Numbered from the stretch's first letter, positions 25,180-34,538 are shown. The stretch: 64,000 nt of DNA from RBG-16-66-20 sp052386675 (GCA_052386675.1 JBQTJX010000039.1:87510-151509), one strand, 5' to 3'. The notes: generated by a model not told the origin, from the sequence alone. A program made the numbers and translations.

Positions 25180-26193
25180 GTGAACATCACCGTCGCTGTG
25201 GATTGCATGGGAGGCGATCACGGCCCCCATGTGACGGTGCCTGCCGCGCTGCAGTTCGTGCGCGAGCACGCCGGGGTGTCGGTCATCCTGGTGGGCCAGG
25301 GCGTCGCGATCGAGCGCGAGCTGTCGGCGCGTGGCGCGCAACCCGACGCCCGGCTGCGGGTGCAGCACGCGGCCGAGGTGGTGGCGATGGACGAGCCGCC
25401 GGTTCAGGCGCTGCGGTTCAAGAAGCAGTCCTCGATGCGCGTCGCGATCAACCTGGTGAAGAGCGGCGAGGCGCATGCCTGTGTCAGTGCCGGGAATACC
25501 GGCGCCCTGATGGCCATTTCGCGCTTCGTGCTGAAGACGCTGCCGGGGATCGACCGCCCCGCGATCGCCACGGTACTGCCCAACATGCGCGGCGGCTTCA
25601 CCACGGTGCTTGACCTCGGCGCCAACGTCGACTGCACCCCGGAGCAACTGACCCAGTTCGGCCTCATGGGCGCGATGCTGGTCGCGGCCACTGAGCACAA
25701 CGAGCGGCCCAGCGTGGGCTTGCTCAACATCGGCATCGAGGACATCAAGGGCAACGAGACCGTGAAGCGCGCGGCCGAACTGCTGCGCGAGAGCGGCCTG
25801 AATTTCTACGGCAATGTCGAGGGCGACGACATCTTCAAGGGCACCACCGACGTGGTGGTCTGCGACGGCTTCGTCGGCAACTCGGTGCTCAAGGCCTCGG
25901 AGGGCGTGGCGAAGATGATCGTGGCGTTCCTGAAGCAGGAGTTCTCCCGCAACGCGCTGCGCAAGCTCTCGGCGCTAGCGGCGATGCCGGTGCTCAAGGC
26001 CATGAAGGCGCGCATGGACCCAGGCCGCTACAACGGCGCCAGCCTGCTCGGCCTGCGCGGCGTCGTCATCAAGAGCCACGGCTCGGCCGATGCCTACGCC
26101 TTCGGGCAGGCCCTGGCGCGCGCCGCCGACGAGGTGCGCAACGACGTCGTGGCGCGCATCACCCACCGCCTGGCGCAGCCGGGGACTGCATGA
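25180..26193 (+). CDS. plsX: phosphate acyltransferase PlsX
   Basis: A 337-residue PlsX, making acyl-phosphate from acyl-ACP for glycerophospholipid synthesis. It begins ITVAVDCMGGDHGP, contains CVSAGNTGALMA and ends with the GASLLGLRGVVIKSHGSADA signature. The start is GTG at 25180; no upstream ATG fits. Its last four bases overlap the fabH start, so the two are coupled. Peripheral membrane enzyme in the family. Confidence 0.95.
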   Translation: MNITVAVDCMGGDHGPHVTVPAALQFVREHAGVSVILVGQGVAIERELSARGAQPDARLRVQHAAEVVAMDEPPVQALRFKKQSSMRVAINLVKSGEAHACVSAGNTGALMAISRFVLKTLPGIDRPAIATVLPNMRGGFTTVLDLGANVDCTPEQLTQFGLMGAMLVAATEHNERPSVGLLNIGIEDIKGNETVKRAAELLRESGLNFYGNVEGDDIFKGTTDVVVCDGFVGNSVLKASEGVAKMIVAFLKQEFSRNALRKLSALAAMPVLKAMKARMDPGRYNGASLLGLRGVVIKSHGSADAYAFGQALARAADEVRNDVVARITHRLAQPGTA

Positions 26194-27155
26194 GCCGGGT
26201 TTATTCGCGTATCGCCGGCACCGGCAGCTACCTTCCGCCGCGCGTGATGACCAACGACGAGTTCGCCAAGCGCCTGGAGACCAGCGACGAATGGATCCGC
26301 GAGCGCACCGGCATTCGGCAGCGCCACATTGCCGACGAGTCGCAGGCTTCGAGCGACCTTGCGCTGGAGGCCGGTCGCCGTGCCATCGAGGCAGCCGGTC
26401 TGGACGCCTCGGCGATCGACTTGATCATCGTCGCCACTTCGACGCCGGACTACATCTTTCCCAGCACCGCCTGCCTGCTGCAGGCCAAGCTGGGCATCGC
26501 GAACGGCGCGGCCTTCGACGTGCAGGCGGTCTGCAGTGGATTCGTCTATGGCCTCGCGACCGCCGACAACTTCATCCGCGCCGGGTCCGCGAAGCACGCG
26601 CTGGTGGTCGGGGCGGAAGTGTTCTCACGGATCCTGGACTGGAACGACCGCGGCACCTGCGTGCTGTTCGGCGACGGCGCCGGCGCGGTGGTGCTGTCGT
26701 CCGCCGACCGGCCCGGCATCCACGCCTCGGTGCTGCGCGCGGACGGCCGCCATTCCGGCATCCTGTCGGTCCCGGGCAACGTCTGCGGCGGGAAGATCGT
26801 CGGCTCGCCGTTTCTGCAGATGCAGGGCAACCAGGTATTCAAGTTCGCGGTCAGGGTGCTGGATGAAGTCGGGGGCGAGGTGCTGGCGGCCGCGGGAATG
26901 TCAGTGGCGGACCTGGACTGGCTGATACCGCACCAGGCCAACGTGAGGATCCTGGAGGCGACGGCGAAGAAAATGGGCTTGCCGCGCGAGAAGCTGGTGG
27001 TCACGGTGGACCACCACGGCAACACGTCGGCGGCGTCGGTGCCGCTGGCGCTCGACGAATATGTGCGGGCAGGGAAGATCCGTCCGGGGCACAGGGTGAT
27101 GCTGCAGGGCGTGGGCGGCGGCTTCACCTGGGGCGCGACGCTGGTCACGATGTAG
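26190..27155 (+). CDS. fabH: 3-oxoacyl-ACP synthase III (FabH)
   Basis: A 321-residue KASIII that condenses acetyl-CoA with malonyl-ACP to start fatty-acid synthesis. Catalytic Cys115 lies in VQAVCSGFVYG; the His and Asn of the triad lie in IPHQANVRI and HHGNTSAAS. The GVGGGFTWGA C-terminus is typical. ATG overlaps the plsX stop (ATGA). Confidence 0.96.
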   Translation: MSRVYSRIAGTGSYLPPRVMTNDEFAKRLETSDEWIRERTGIRQRHIADESQASSDLALEAGRRAIEAAGLDASAIDLIIVATSTPDYIFPSTACLLQAKLGIANGAAFDVQAVCSGFVYGLATADNFIRAGSAKHALVVGAEVFSRILDWNDRGTCVLFGDGAGAVVLSSADRPGIHASVLRADGRHSGILSVPGNVCGGKIVGSPFLQMQGNQVFKFAVRVLDEVGGEVLAAAGMSVADLDWLIPHQANVRILEATAKKMGLPREKLVVTVDHHGNTSAASVPLALDEYVRAGKIRPGHRVMLQGVGGGFTWGATLVTM

Positions 27156-27164
27156 GGGTATGCG

Positions 27165-28103
27165 ATGAAGCTGGCCATGGTGTTTCCGGGACAGGGCTCG
27201 CAGGCGGTAGGCATGCTCAAGGCCTACGCTGGGTTGCCGGGCGTTGACGAGGCGCGTGCCGAAGCCGGCGCCGCACTTGGCGAGGACTTCCTGAAGCTGC
27301 TCGACGAAGGCCCGGCGGAGTCGCTGGCGCTGACGACGAATACGCAGCCGGCCATGCTGACCGCGGGCGTTGCGGCCTGGCGCGCTTGGCGCGGCCTCGG
27401 CGGTCCCGAACCGGTGATCGTCGCCGGGCACAGCCTGGGAGAGTACGCGGCGCTGGTCGCCAGCGGCGCGCTCTCATTTGCAGACGCGCTGCCGCTGGTG
27501 CGCTTCCGTGCGCAAAGCATGCAGGAAGCGGTACCCGAAGGCGTCGGCGCGATGGCGGCGATCCTGATGCTCGACGACGATGTGGTGCGCGCCTCTTGCG
27601 CCGAGGCCCAGGCATCGGGCGAAGTGGTCGAGGCGGTGAACTTCAACGCGCCGGGGCAAGTGGTGATCGCGGGCCACAAGTCCGCTGTTGCGCGCGCCAT
27701 GGAGATCTGCAAGGCGAAGGGCGCCAAGCGCGTCATGCCCCTGCCGGTCAGCGCGCCGTTCCATTCCAGCCTGATGCGCCCGGCTGCGGCAGAGTTGCGC
27801 GGCTATCTCGAGAAGGTGAACTTCAGCGTGCCTGCGATTGCGCTCATCAACAATGTCGATGTCGCCGAGGAGCGCGACCCTGCGAGGATCCGCGATGCGC
27901 TGGTGCGCCAGGCCGCCTCGCCGGTGCGCTGGGTCGAGACGGTCAGGAAGATGGCCGCCGAAGGCGTCACCCATGTAGTCGAGGCGGGTCCCGGCAAGGT
28001 GCTTGCAGGCGCGATCAGGCGCATCGACGGCGGGCTGCAGGGCATCGCGCTGACGGATCGCGCCTCGCTTGAACAGGCGGTCGCGACTTTGAAGGGGGGC
28101 TGA
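27165..28103 (+). CDS. fabD: malonyl-CoA:ACP transacylase (FabD)
   Basis: A 312-residue transacylase moving malonyl from CoA to ACP. It begins VFPGQGSQ; the nucleophile Ser90 is in AGHSLGEY and the catalytic His in SAPFHSSLM. Length is typical. Ten bases separate it from fabH and three from fabG, in one operon. Confidence 0.96.
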   Translation: MKLAMVFPGQGSQAVGMLKAYAGLPGVDEARAEAGAALGEDFLKLLDEGPAESLALTTNTQPAMLTAGVAAWRAWRGLGGPEPVIVAGHSLGEYAALVASGALSFADALPLVRFRAQSMQEAVPEGVGAMAAILMLDDDVVRASCAEAQASGEVVEAVNFNAPGQVVIAGHKSAVARAMEICKAKGAKRVMPLPVSAPFHSSLMRPAAAELRGYLEKVNFSVPAIALINNVDVAEERDPARIRDALVRQAASPVRWVETVRKMAAEGVTHVVEAGPGKVLAGAIRRIDGGLQGIALTDRASLEQAVATLKGG

Positions 28104-28105
28104 TC

Positions 28106-28828
28106 ATGCTGGACGGAAAGATCGCGCTGGTCACCGGCGCCTCGCGCGGTATCGGGCGCGCCATTGCGCTCGAACTGGCGAAGCAGGGCGCGAAAGTGGT
28201 CGGTACCGCGACCACGGAGGAAGGCGCCAAGGGCATCGCCACCGCCGGAATCACCGGCAAGGTGCTGAACGTGCGCGACCCGGCGCAGTGCGATGCCGTG
28301 GTGGCGGAGATCCAGAAGGAAATCGGTGACATCCTAGTCCTGGTCAACAACGCTGCGGTGACGCGCGACAACCTCGCGCTGCGCATGAAGGACGCGGAAT
28401 GGGACGAGGTGATGGAGACCAACCTCAAGGGGGTGTTCCGCCTGTCGCGAGCGGTGCTGCGCGGGATGATGAAGGCGCGCTGGGGCCGGATCATCAGCAT
28501 CACCTCGGTGGTGGGCGCCTCCGGCAATCCGGGCCAGGCCAATTACGCCGCGGCCAAGGCCGGCGTGGTCGGCATGGCCAAGTCACTGGCGCGCGAACTC
28601 GGCAGCCGCAACATCACGGTCAACTGCGTCGCGCCGGGCTTCATCGACACCGACATGACGCGCGCGCTGCCCGAGGCGCAGAGGGCAGCGCTGCTGGGCC
28701 AGATCCCGCTCGGGCGGCTCGGCGCTGCAGAGGACATCGCGGCCGCGGTCGCCTACCTGGCGTCGCCGGCGGCGGGCTACGTGACGGGGACGGTGCTGCA
28801 CGTCAACGGCGGCATGTATATGACCTGA
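28106..28828 (+). CDS. fabG: 3-oxoacyl-ACP reductase (FabG)
   Basis: A 240-residue SDR reductase of the elongation cycle. NADPH motif TGASRGIGRA, NNAAVTRDN, catalytic Ser in ITSVVG and YAAAKAG with Tyr and Lys, then the C-terminal FIDTDM and VTGTVLHVNGGM. Follows fabD and precedes acpP in the standard order. Confidence 0.96.
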   Translation: MLDGKIALVTGASRGIGRAIALELAKQGAKVVGTATTEEGAKGIATAGITGKVLNVRDPAQCDAVVAEIQKEIGDILVLVNNAAVTRDNLALRMKDAEWDEVMETNLKGVFRLSRAVLRGMMKARWGRIISITSVVGASGNPGQANYAAAKAGVVGMAKSLARELGSRNITVNCVAPGFIDTDMTRALPEAQRAALLGQIPLGRLGAAEDIAAAVAYLASPAAGYVTGTVLHVNGGMYMT

Positions 28829-28846
28829 TGGATCGGCCGATTCCGG

Positions 28847-28852
28847 TAAAAT
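28847..28852 (+). promoter_or_regulatory. possible -10 box for acpP
   Basis: TAAAAT lies 30 bases before the acpP ATG in the fabG-acpP gap. acpP often has its own strong promoter because ACP is very abundant. No convincing -35 is seen, so this is tentative. Confidence 0.35.
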
Positions 28853-28881
28853 AACGCTTGCGAACAGGGAAGGAGCAGGAC

Positions 28882-29121
28882 ATGGAAAACATCGAACAAA
28901 GAGTCAAGAAAATCATCGCCGAACAACTCGGCGTCAACGAGGCCGAGATCAAGATCGAGTCGTCCTTCGTCGACGACCTGGGTGCCGACTCCCTCGACAC
29001 CGTCGAGTTGGTGATGGCGCTGGAAGAGGAGTTCGAGACCGAGATCCCCGACGAGGACGCGGAGAAGATCACCACCGTGCAGCAGGCGATCGACTACGTG
29101 AAGTCGCACTCCAAGTCCTAG
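28882..29121 (+). CDS. acpP: acyl carrier protein
   Basis: A 79-residue acidic protein with the phosphopantetheine site Ser37 in DDLGADSLDTVELVM. It carries growing acyl chains in fatty-acid synthesis. AAGGAG precedes the ATG at good spacing. It needs a phosphopantetheinyl transferase, yet the acpS gene normally found after pdxJ is reduced to a scar in this window, so that enzyme must be encoded elsewhere. Confidence 0.97.
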   Translation: MENIEQRVKKIIAEQLGVNEAEIKIESSFVDDLGADSLDTVELVMALEEEFETEIPDEDAEKITTVQQAIDYVKSHSKS

Positions 29122-29126
29122 CGCAA

Positions 29127-30365
29127 GTGCAGCGCCGCAGAGTCGTCGTCACCGGGCTGGGCGTCGTCAGCCCGGTGGGCAATACCGTTCCGGAAGCCTG
29201 GGAGAGCGTGCTCGCGGGCAAGTCCGGCATCACGCGCGTCACGCGATTCGACCCGGCGCGGCTCTCGTGCCAGATCGCGGCCGAGGTGAAGGGCTTCGAC
29301 GTTACCCAGTACATCTCCTCCAAGGAAGCGCGCCGGATGGATACCTTCATCCACTACGGCATGGGTGCAGGGCTTCAGGCATGGAAGGATTCGGGTGTCG
29401 CGGTGACGCCGGAGGCGGCGGAGCGCTTCGGCATCAACTTCGGTTCGGGCTTCGGTGGCCTGCCGATGATCGAGGCCACTCACGATGAACTTAAGAAGAA
29501 CGGCCCGCGCCGCATTTCGCCGTTTTTCGTTCCCGGCACCATCATCAACATGATCGCGGGCAACCTGTCGATCATGCTCGGGACCAAGGGCCCGAACCTT
29601 GCGATTGTCACCGCCTGCACCACGTCAACCCATTGCATCGGCGAGGCGGCCAAGGCCATCCGATACGGCGATGCCGACGTCATGATCGCCGGCGGAGCCG
29701 AGTCCACCGTGACGGAACTCGCCTTGGGAGGCTTCGCCTCGGCGCGGGCCCTATCCACGCGTAACGATGATCCCGCGGGCGCCAGCCGGCCCTGGGACAG
29801 GGACCGCGACGGTTTCGTGCTCGGCGAAGGCGCCGGCGCCGTGGTGCTCGAGGAGTACGAGCACGCGAAGAATCGCGGTGCGCACATTTATTGCGAGGTC
29901 GCCGGCTACGGCGTCTCGTCCGATGCATTCCACATGACGGCGCCGGCGGAGGATGGCGACGGCGCCTTCCGCTGCATGCGCAATGCGCTGAAGGACTCCG
30001 GCCTGGGGCTGGACACCGTGGACTACATCAACGCCCATGGCACTTCCACGCCGCTGGGGGACATCGCCGAGACCGTCGCGGTGAAGCGCGTGCTGGGCGA
30101 CCGGGCGAATAAGGTCGCGGTCAACTCCACCAAGTCCATGACCGGCCACCTGCTGGGCGCGGCCGGCGGCGTGGAGGCAGTGTTCACCATCCTCGCGCTT
30201 CACAACCAGGTTTCGCCTCCGACCATCAACCTGCAGAACCCGGATCCGGCCTGCGACCTGGACTACGTGCCGAACACTGCGCGCAAGATGGCCATCCGGA
30301 CCGCGGTGTCCAATTCCTTCGGCTTCGGCGGCACAAACGGGTCCCTGGTCTTTACGCGAGCCTGA
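29127..30365 (+). CDS. fabF: 3-oxoacyl-ACP synthase II (FabF)
   Basis: A 412-residue elongating ketosynthase. Catalytic Cys164 in VTACTTSTHC, then the two His in INAHGTSTPLGD and STKSMTGHLLGAAG, and the FGFGGTNGSLVF C-terminus. Start is GTG at 29127, five bases after the acpP stop. Length matches FabF. Confidence 0.96.
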   Translation: MQRRRVVVTGLGVVSPVGNTVPEAWESVLAGKSGITRVTRFDPARLSCQIAAEVKGFDVTQYISSKEARRMDTFIHYGMGAGLQAWKDSGVAVTPEAAERFGINFGSGFGGLPMIEATHDELKKNGPRRISPFFVPGTIINMIAGNLSIMLGTKGPNLAIVTACTTSTHCIGEAAKAIRYGDADVMIAGGAESTVTELALGGFASARALSTRNDDPAGASRPWDRDRDGFVLGEGAGAVVLEEYEHAKNRGAHIYCEVAGYGVSSDAFHMTAPAEDGDGAFRCMRNALKDSGLGLDTVDYINAHGTSTPLGDIAETVAVKRVLGDRANKVAVNSTKSMTGHLLGAAGGVEAVFTILALHNQVSPPTINLQNPDPACDLDYVPNTARKMAIRTAVSNSFGFGGTNGSLVFTRA

Positions 30366-30372
30366 TCCGCGC

Positions 30373-30837
30373 TTGAACGGCGCGTCTCCCGTCAACCTCA
30401 CCCTTTCTCCCTCGCCGGGCTTTGCTGTCGCGATCCTGGCCGTCCATGCTGCCGCGGCGGTGTGCCTTTGGCTGCTGCCGCTGCCCGGGCCCCTCGCTAC
30501 GGTGCTGGCAACCCTGGTCGTGGCGCTGGGCGCTGCGGTCTCCTGGGACCGGGCGCTGCTGGCGGCGCGGGGGTCGGTCATCGGCATCGAGCTGTCCGGC
30601 CCTGCGGCAGCGGTCCTCCGGCTTCGCGATGGCCGTCGCGTGCCATCGGCGGTCGGGCCGGTCCGGTTCGTGAGCCGCTTCTGCGTCAGCCTGCCGGTCA
30701 GGGCACCGCTGCGCCGCAGCCTGGTGGTCACGACCTCCATGCTGAAACCGGAATCGTTCCGGATCCTTTGCCTGTGGGCGCTGTGGGACCGGGTTCCCGA
30801 CCCCTCCCGCGTGGTGTCCCGGCAACTCCCTGCCTGA
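30373..30837 (+). CDS. small membrane protein, YgfX-like
   Basis: A 154-residue protein from a TTG start eight bases after fabF. After a short VNLTLSPSPGF segment it has two adjacent hydrophobic stretches (about residues 17-60), then a soluble domain with VLRLRDGRRVPS and LVVTTSMLKPESFRILCLWALWD. The layout, with two membrane helices and a basic beta-rich tail, resembles the YgfX/CptA family that lies near rpoE in many betaproteobacteria. Function in this context is unknown. Placement between fabF and rpoE supports a real gene. Confidence 0.6.
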   Translation: MNGASPVNLTLSPSPGFAVAILAVHAAAAVCLWLLPLPGPLATVLATLVVALGAAVSWDRALLAARGSVIGIELSGPAAAVLRLRDGRRVPSAVGPVRFVSRFCVSLPVRAPLRRSLVVTTSMLKPESFRILCLWALWDRVPDPSRVVSRQLPA

Positions 30838-30857
30838 CCCGGTAACGGCGATGCGCC

Positions 30858-30884
30858 GAACTATTTGCAAACCGCCGTGTCTGT
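30858..30884 (+). promoter_or_regulatory. sigma-E-type promoter of the rpoE operon
   Basis: GAACTA (30858-30863), 16-base spacer, TCTGT (30880-30884). This fits the extracytoplasmic sigma-E consensus (GAACTT-N16-TCTGA) well and lies 34 bases before the rpoE start, implying autoregulation as in E. coli and Pseudomonas. Confidence 0.65.
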
Positions 30885-30917
30885 GGCACATAGGGATGGC
30901 CGGCAAGTGGAGGCACG

Positions 30918-31523
30918 ATGGCCCAGTCTGACCGGGACATCGACCACGAGCTGGTCGTCAGGGCGCAGAAGGGCGACAAGCGGGCCTTTGAGCTGCTGGT
31001 GGTGAAATACCAGAGGAAGCTGGCCAGGCTGCTGTCGCGGCTGGTTCGCGACCCTGCGGAAGTCGAGGATGTCGCGCAGGAGGCTTTCATAAAGGCCTAC
31101 CGCGCGCTGCCGGGCTTCCGCGGCGATAGCGCCTTCTATACGTGGTTGTATCGGATTGGTGTCAACACCGCCAAGAATTACCTGATGGCGATGGGCCGCC
31201 GGGCGCCGACTTCCACGGAAGTGGAGGCGGAGGAGGCGGAAGGGTACGAGGAAGGCGAGCAGTTGCGCGACATCAACACGCCGGAAAGCCTGGCGCTGTC
31301 GCGGGAGATCGGGGCGACCGTGAACGCCGCGATCGACGGACTGCCCGAAGAGTTGCGCACGGCGATCCAGCTGCGCGAACTCGAGGGCATGAGCTACGAG
31401 GACATTGCGCGCATCATGGATTGTCCGATCGGAACCGTGCGGTCGCGGATCTTCAGGGCGCGCGAGGCGATCTCGGACAAGCTCAAGCCGCTGCTCGACA
31501 CGGCGAAGGACAAGAGATGGTGA
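30918..31523 (+). CDS. rpoE: RNA polymerase sigma factor RpoE (sigma-E / AlgU)
   Basis: A 201-residue ECF sigma factor controlling the envelope-stress response. Region 2 (DHELVVRAQKGDKRAFELLVVKYQRKLARLLSRLV.. VEDVAQEAFIKAYRALPGFRG) and region 4 (LPEELRTAIQLRELEGMSYEDIARIMDCPIGTVRSRIFRAREAI) are complete. It is followed by its anti-sigma factor, RseB and a DegP-type protease, the classical operon. A self-type promoter lies upstream. Confidence 0.96.
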   Translation: MAQSDRDIDHELVVRAQKGDKRAFELLVVKYQRKLARLLSRLVRDPAEVEDVAQEAFIKAYRALPGFRGDSAFYTWLYRIGVNTAKNYLMAMGRRAPTSTEVEAEEAEGYEEGEQLRDINTPESLALSREIGATVNAAIDGLPEELRTAIQLRELEGMSYEDIARIMDCPIGTVRSRIFRAREAISDKLKPLLDTAKDKRW

Positions 31524-31536
31524 AGCAGGTGAAACG

Positions 31537-32076
31537 ATGACGATGCAGAAGATCTCCGAGCTGGCCGACGGCGAGCTTGACGGCGGCGAGGCCACCGGCG
31601 CCTACGCCGCGCTGAAGTCCGGCGGCGAGGCCCTCGAGGCCTGGCGCAGGTATCACCTGATCAGCGACGCGATGCGGGACACGCGATTGCTCTCCGCCGG
31701 ATTCTCCGAGCGGGTGGCGGCACGGCTGGAACTGGAGCCCACGGTGCTGGCGCCAAAGGCCTTGCTGGCCCCGGTGCGCGGATTGCCCTGGTATGCGACG
31801 CGAGTCGCCGCCGGACTGGCGGGAATCGCGTTCGTTGGATTCGTTGCCGTGCCCGTGTTCGAGCAAGGGGCCACGCAGCCGCTGGCGAAGAAGCCCGATC
31901 CGGTTGCGCCTGTGATTGCAACCGCCGAGCCGGCGCCCGTCGTCGTGCCAACGTCCGAGGCAGCGCGTGACTACATGCAGGCCCACCAGGGCTACTCGCC
32001 CCGGAACGCGCTGCAGGGCTACGTGGACACGCGACAGGTGCAGACCGTTTCCGGAAGGACAACCCGGCAGCCATGA
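31537..32076 (+). CDS. rseA: anti-sigma-E factor RseA
   Basis: A 179-residue single-pass inner-membrane protein. The N-terminal cytoplasmic domain (ISELADGELDG.. LEAWRRYHLISDAMR) binds sigma-E. A transmembrane helix lies at about residues 87-107 (ATRVAAGLAGIAFVGFVAVPVF), followed by a periplasmic tail where DegS would cut and RseB binds. The start ATG 31537 is 13 bases after rpoE; another ATG two codons later is possible. Confidence 0.9.
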   Translation: MTMQKISELADGELDGGEATGAYAALKSGGEALEAWRRYHLISDAMRDTRLLSAGFSERVAARLELEPTVLAPKALLAPVRGLPWYATRVAAGLAGIAFVGFVAVPVFEQGATQPLAKKPDPVAPVIATAEPAPVVVPTSEAARDYMQAHQGYSPRNALQGYVDTRQVQTVSGRTTRQP

Positions 32077-33038
32077 AGCGCACCATCGGCGCACTGGTAG
32101 CTTCCGCGGTGCTCGCCGGTGTCGCGCATGCGCAGGCGCCTGCCGACGGCATGAGCCTGCTGGGACGGATCTACCAGGCCACCGAGAAACTGTCCTATTC
32201 CGGAACCTTCGTCTACCAGCAGGGCGACCGGGTCGAGACCTCGCGCATCAGCCGCGCCTACGGCCCGGCGGGAGAACTGGAGAAGATCGAGGTCCTCGAC
32301 GGCCCGCGGCGCGAGATCCTGCGCACGCGTGACACCATCAGGTGCTTCCTGCCGGAGAGCCAGACCATCAAGGTCGAACGGCGCGTGGACCAGCGCGCGT
32401 TCCCGGCCATGCTGCCCGACAAGTTCGCGGATCTGACCCGTCACTACACCGTTTCGCTGGCCGACCCGGCGCGGATCGCCGGGTACGACTGCGAGTCGGT
32501 CGTGCTCACGCCAAAGGATGAGCTGCGCTACGGGTACAGGCTCTGGGCCGACAGCGCCACCGGCATGCTGCTCCGCGCCCGTACCTTCAACGCCCGCGGC
32601 GAGACGATCGAGCAGTTCAGCTTCACGCAGCTGGCGATCGGCAGTGTGCCGCGCGAGCGCCTCAAGCCGCCGCGCGCGGCGCGCAACTGGCGCGTGGAGC
32701 ACGCGTCGGTGGCACCGGCCAACCTGGCCGGCACGGGCTGGAACCTGGGTGCGGAGCTGCCGGGATTCCGCAAGATCTTCGAACTGACGCGGCGCCTGGG
32801 CGAGTCGCGCCCGGTGAATCAGGTGGTGTACTCCGATGGCCTGGCGGCCGTGTCGGTCTTCATTGAGCCGCTCGCCGGCAGGACGGACGCCGTCCGTCCC
32901 GGCCTGTCCAACCTGGGCGCGGTCAACATGTACACCCGCGAAGTGGCCAACCACCTGGTCACGGTGGTCGGCGAAGCGCCGGCGGCCAGCCTGCAGCGGA
33001 TCGGCAACACCGTCGAGTACCGGCGGCCGTCGCAGTAG
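32073..33038 (+). CDS. rseB: sigma-E regulatory protein RseB / MucB
   Basis: A 321-residue periplasmic protein with a clear signal peptide (MKRTIGALVASAVLAGVAHA). Two domains follow: an N-terminal LolA-like fold starting MSLLGRIYQATEKLSYSGTFVYQQGD and a smaller C-terminal domain. RseB binds RseA and shields it from proteolysis, and senses lipopolysaccharide intermediates. ATG overlaps the rseA stop (ATGA). Confidence 0.93.
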   Translation: MKRTIGALVASAVLAGVAHAQAPADGMSLLGRIYQATEKLSYSGTFVYQQGDRVETSRISRAYGPAGELEKIEVLDGPRREILRTRDTIRCFLPESQTIKVERRVDQRAFPAMLPDKFADLTRHYTVSLADPARIAGYDCESVVLTPKDELRYGYRLWADSATGMLLRARTFNARGETIEQFSFTQLAIGSVPRERLKPPRAARNWRVEHASVAPANLAGTGWNLGAELPGFRKIFELTRRLGESRPVNQVVYSDGLAAVSVFIEPLAGRTDAVRPGLSNLGAVNMYTREVANHLVTVVGEAPAASLQRIGNTVEYRRPSQ

Positions 33039-33069
33039 CCATCAAATCACCGAATCACCGAGGATCGAA

Positions 33070-34524
33070 ATGAACGTGCTCAGGAATTGGACCGCAGTGC
33101 TGTTGCTGGCGTTCGCTGGCGGCGCCTCCGCGCAGGGACGCGACCTGCCGGACTTCACCCGCCTCGTCGAGGACCAGGGCAATGCGGTGGTCAACATCAG
33201 CACCACCCAGGCGGTGCGCCGGCCGGCACTGCCACAGATCCCGAACATGGACGACGACGAGGTGCAGGAGTTCTTCCGCCGCTTCATTCCGCGTCAGCAG
33301 CCCGGCCCGCAGCAGGGACCACAGCAGGGCCCGCAGCAGGGGCCGCGCCCGGAAAGCCGTTCGCTCGGATCGGGCTTCATCATCAGCGGTGACGGCTACA
33401 TCCTCACCAATGCGCACGTCGTCGACGGCGCCGACGAGATCAATGTCAAGTTCACCGACAAGCGCGAGTACAAGGCGAAGGTGATCGGCGCCGACCGCCG
33501 CACCGACGTGGCGCTGATCAAGATCGAGCCCAATTCGGCGCTGCCGACGGTGAAGTTCGGCGACCCCTCCCGGCTCAAGGTCGGCGAATGGGTACTGGCG
33601 ATCGGCTCGCCGTTCGGCTTCGAGAACACGGTCACCGCGGGCATCGTCTCGGCGAAGGGCCGCTCCCTGCCACAGGAGAACTTCGTGCCGTTCATCCAGA
33701 CCGACGTCGCCATCAATCCGGGCAACTCCGGAGGTCCCCTGTTCAACATGCGCGGGGAGGTGGTCGGAATCAATTCGCAGATCTACAGCCGCACCGGCGG
33801 TTTCATGGGATTGTCGTTCGCGATCCCGATCGACGTCGCCCTGGACATCCAGAAGCAGCTGCGCGACACCGGGCGTGTTTCGCGCGGCCGCATCGGCGTC
33901 GTCATCCAGGAGGTTTCCCGGGACCTTGCCACGTCCTTCGGCCTGGACAAGCCGCGCGGCGCGCTGGTGAACTCGGTGGAGAAGGGCAGCCCGGCGGACA
34001 AGGCCGGCGTGCTGGCCACCGATATCATCGTCAGGTTCGACGGCAAGGCGGTAGAGGCCTCCGGTGACCTGCCACGCATCGTGGGTGGTACCCGGCCCGG
34101 ATCCAGGGCCGAACTGGAGGTATGGCGCAAAGGCGCCACGCGCACGCTGTCGCTCACCGTGGGCGAGCTCCAGGAAGAGCGCCTCGCGGCGCGCGACAAG
34201 CCGCGCGCGCAGAAGCCCGCCGAGCTTGCCGCGAACCGCCTCGGGCTGGTCGTGAGCGAGCTCACGGCAAAGCAACGCGAGGAGCTGAAGGTGCCGCACG
34301 GACTGGTCGTGACCGAGGTGAAGCCGGACGCCAGGGCCGAGGTCCGCCGCGGCGACGTGCTGCTGACGCTGGTCCACAAGGGCCAGCACACCGACCTCAG
34401 GTCGGTCGAGCAGTTGAACAAGCTTCTGGGCGGGCTGGACCGGAACGCGGTCATTACGCTGCAGGTGCGGCGTGGCGAATCCGTAGCCTTCATCACGGTG
34501 AATGGGCTCACCGACAAGGGCTGA
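33070..34524 (+). CDS. mucD: DegP/DegQ/MucD-type periplasmic serine protease
   Basis: A 484-residue HtrA protease: signal peptide (residues 1-21), trypsin-like domain with His116 (TNAHVV), Asp146 (RTDVAL) and Ser220 (NPGNSGGPL), then two PDZ domains. It degrades misfolded envelope proteins. A Pro-Gln-Gly repeat (about residues 77-92) forms the LA loop. GAGGA precedes the ATG; a much longer reading overlaps rseB and is rejected. It ends the sigma-E operon and is followed by a hairpin. Confidence 0.95.
   Translation: MNVLRNWTAVLLLAFAGGASAQGRDLPDFTRLVEDQGNAVVNISTTQAVRRPALPQIPNMDDDEVQEFFRRFIPRQQPGPQQGPQQGPQQGPRPESRSLGSGFIISGDGYILTNAHVVDGADEINVKFTDKREYKAKVIGADRRTDVALIKIEPNSALPTVKFGDPSRLKVGEWVLAIGSPFGFENTVTAGIVSAKGRSLPQENFVPFIQTDVAINPGNSGGPLFNMRGEVVGINSQIYSRTGGFMGLSFAIPIDVALDIQKQLRDTGRVSRGRIGVVIQEVSRDLATSFGLDKPRGALVNSVEKGSPADKAGVLATDIIVRFDGKAVEASGDLPRIVGGTRPGSRAELEVWRKGATRTLSLTVGELQEERLAARDKPRAQKPAELAANRLGLVVSELTAKQREELKVPHGLVVTEVKPDARAEVRRGDVLLTLVHKGQHTDLRSVEQLNKLLGGLDRNAVITLQVRRGESVAFITVNGLTDKG
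33298..33345 (+). repeat. Pro-Gln-Gly coding tandem repeat in mucD
   Basis: Repeated 12-base units coding PQQG occur three to four times in the LA-loop region of the protease. Likely variable in length between strains. Confidence 0.65.
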
Positions 34525-34538
34525 GGCCCTTTTTGCTG

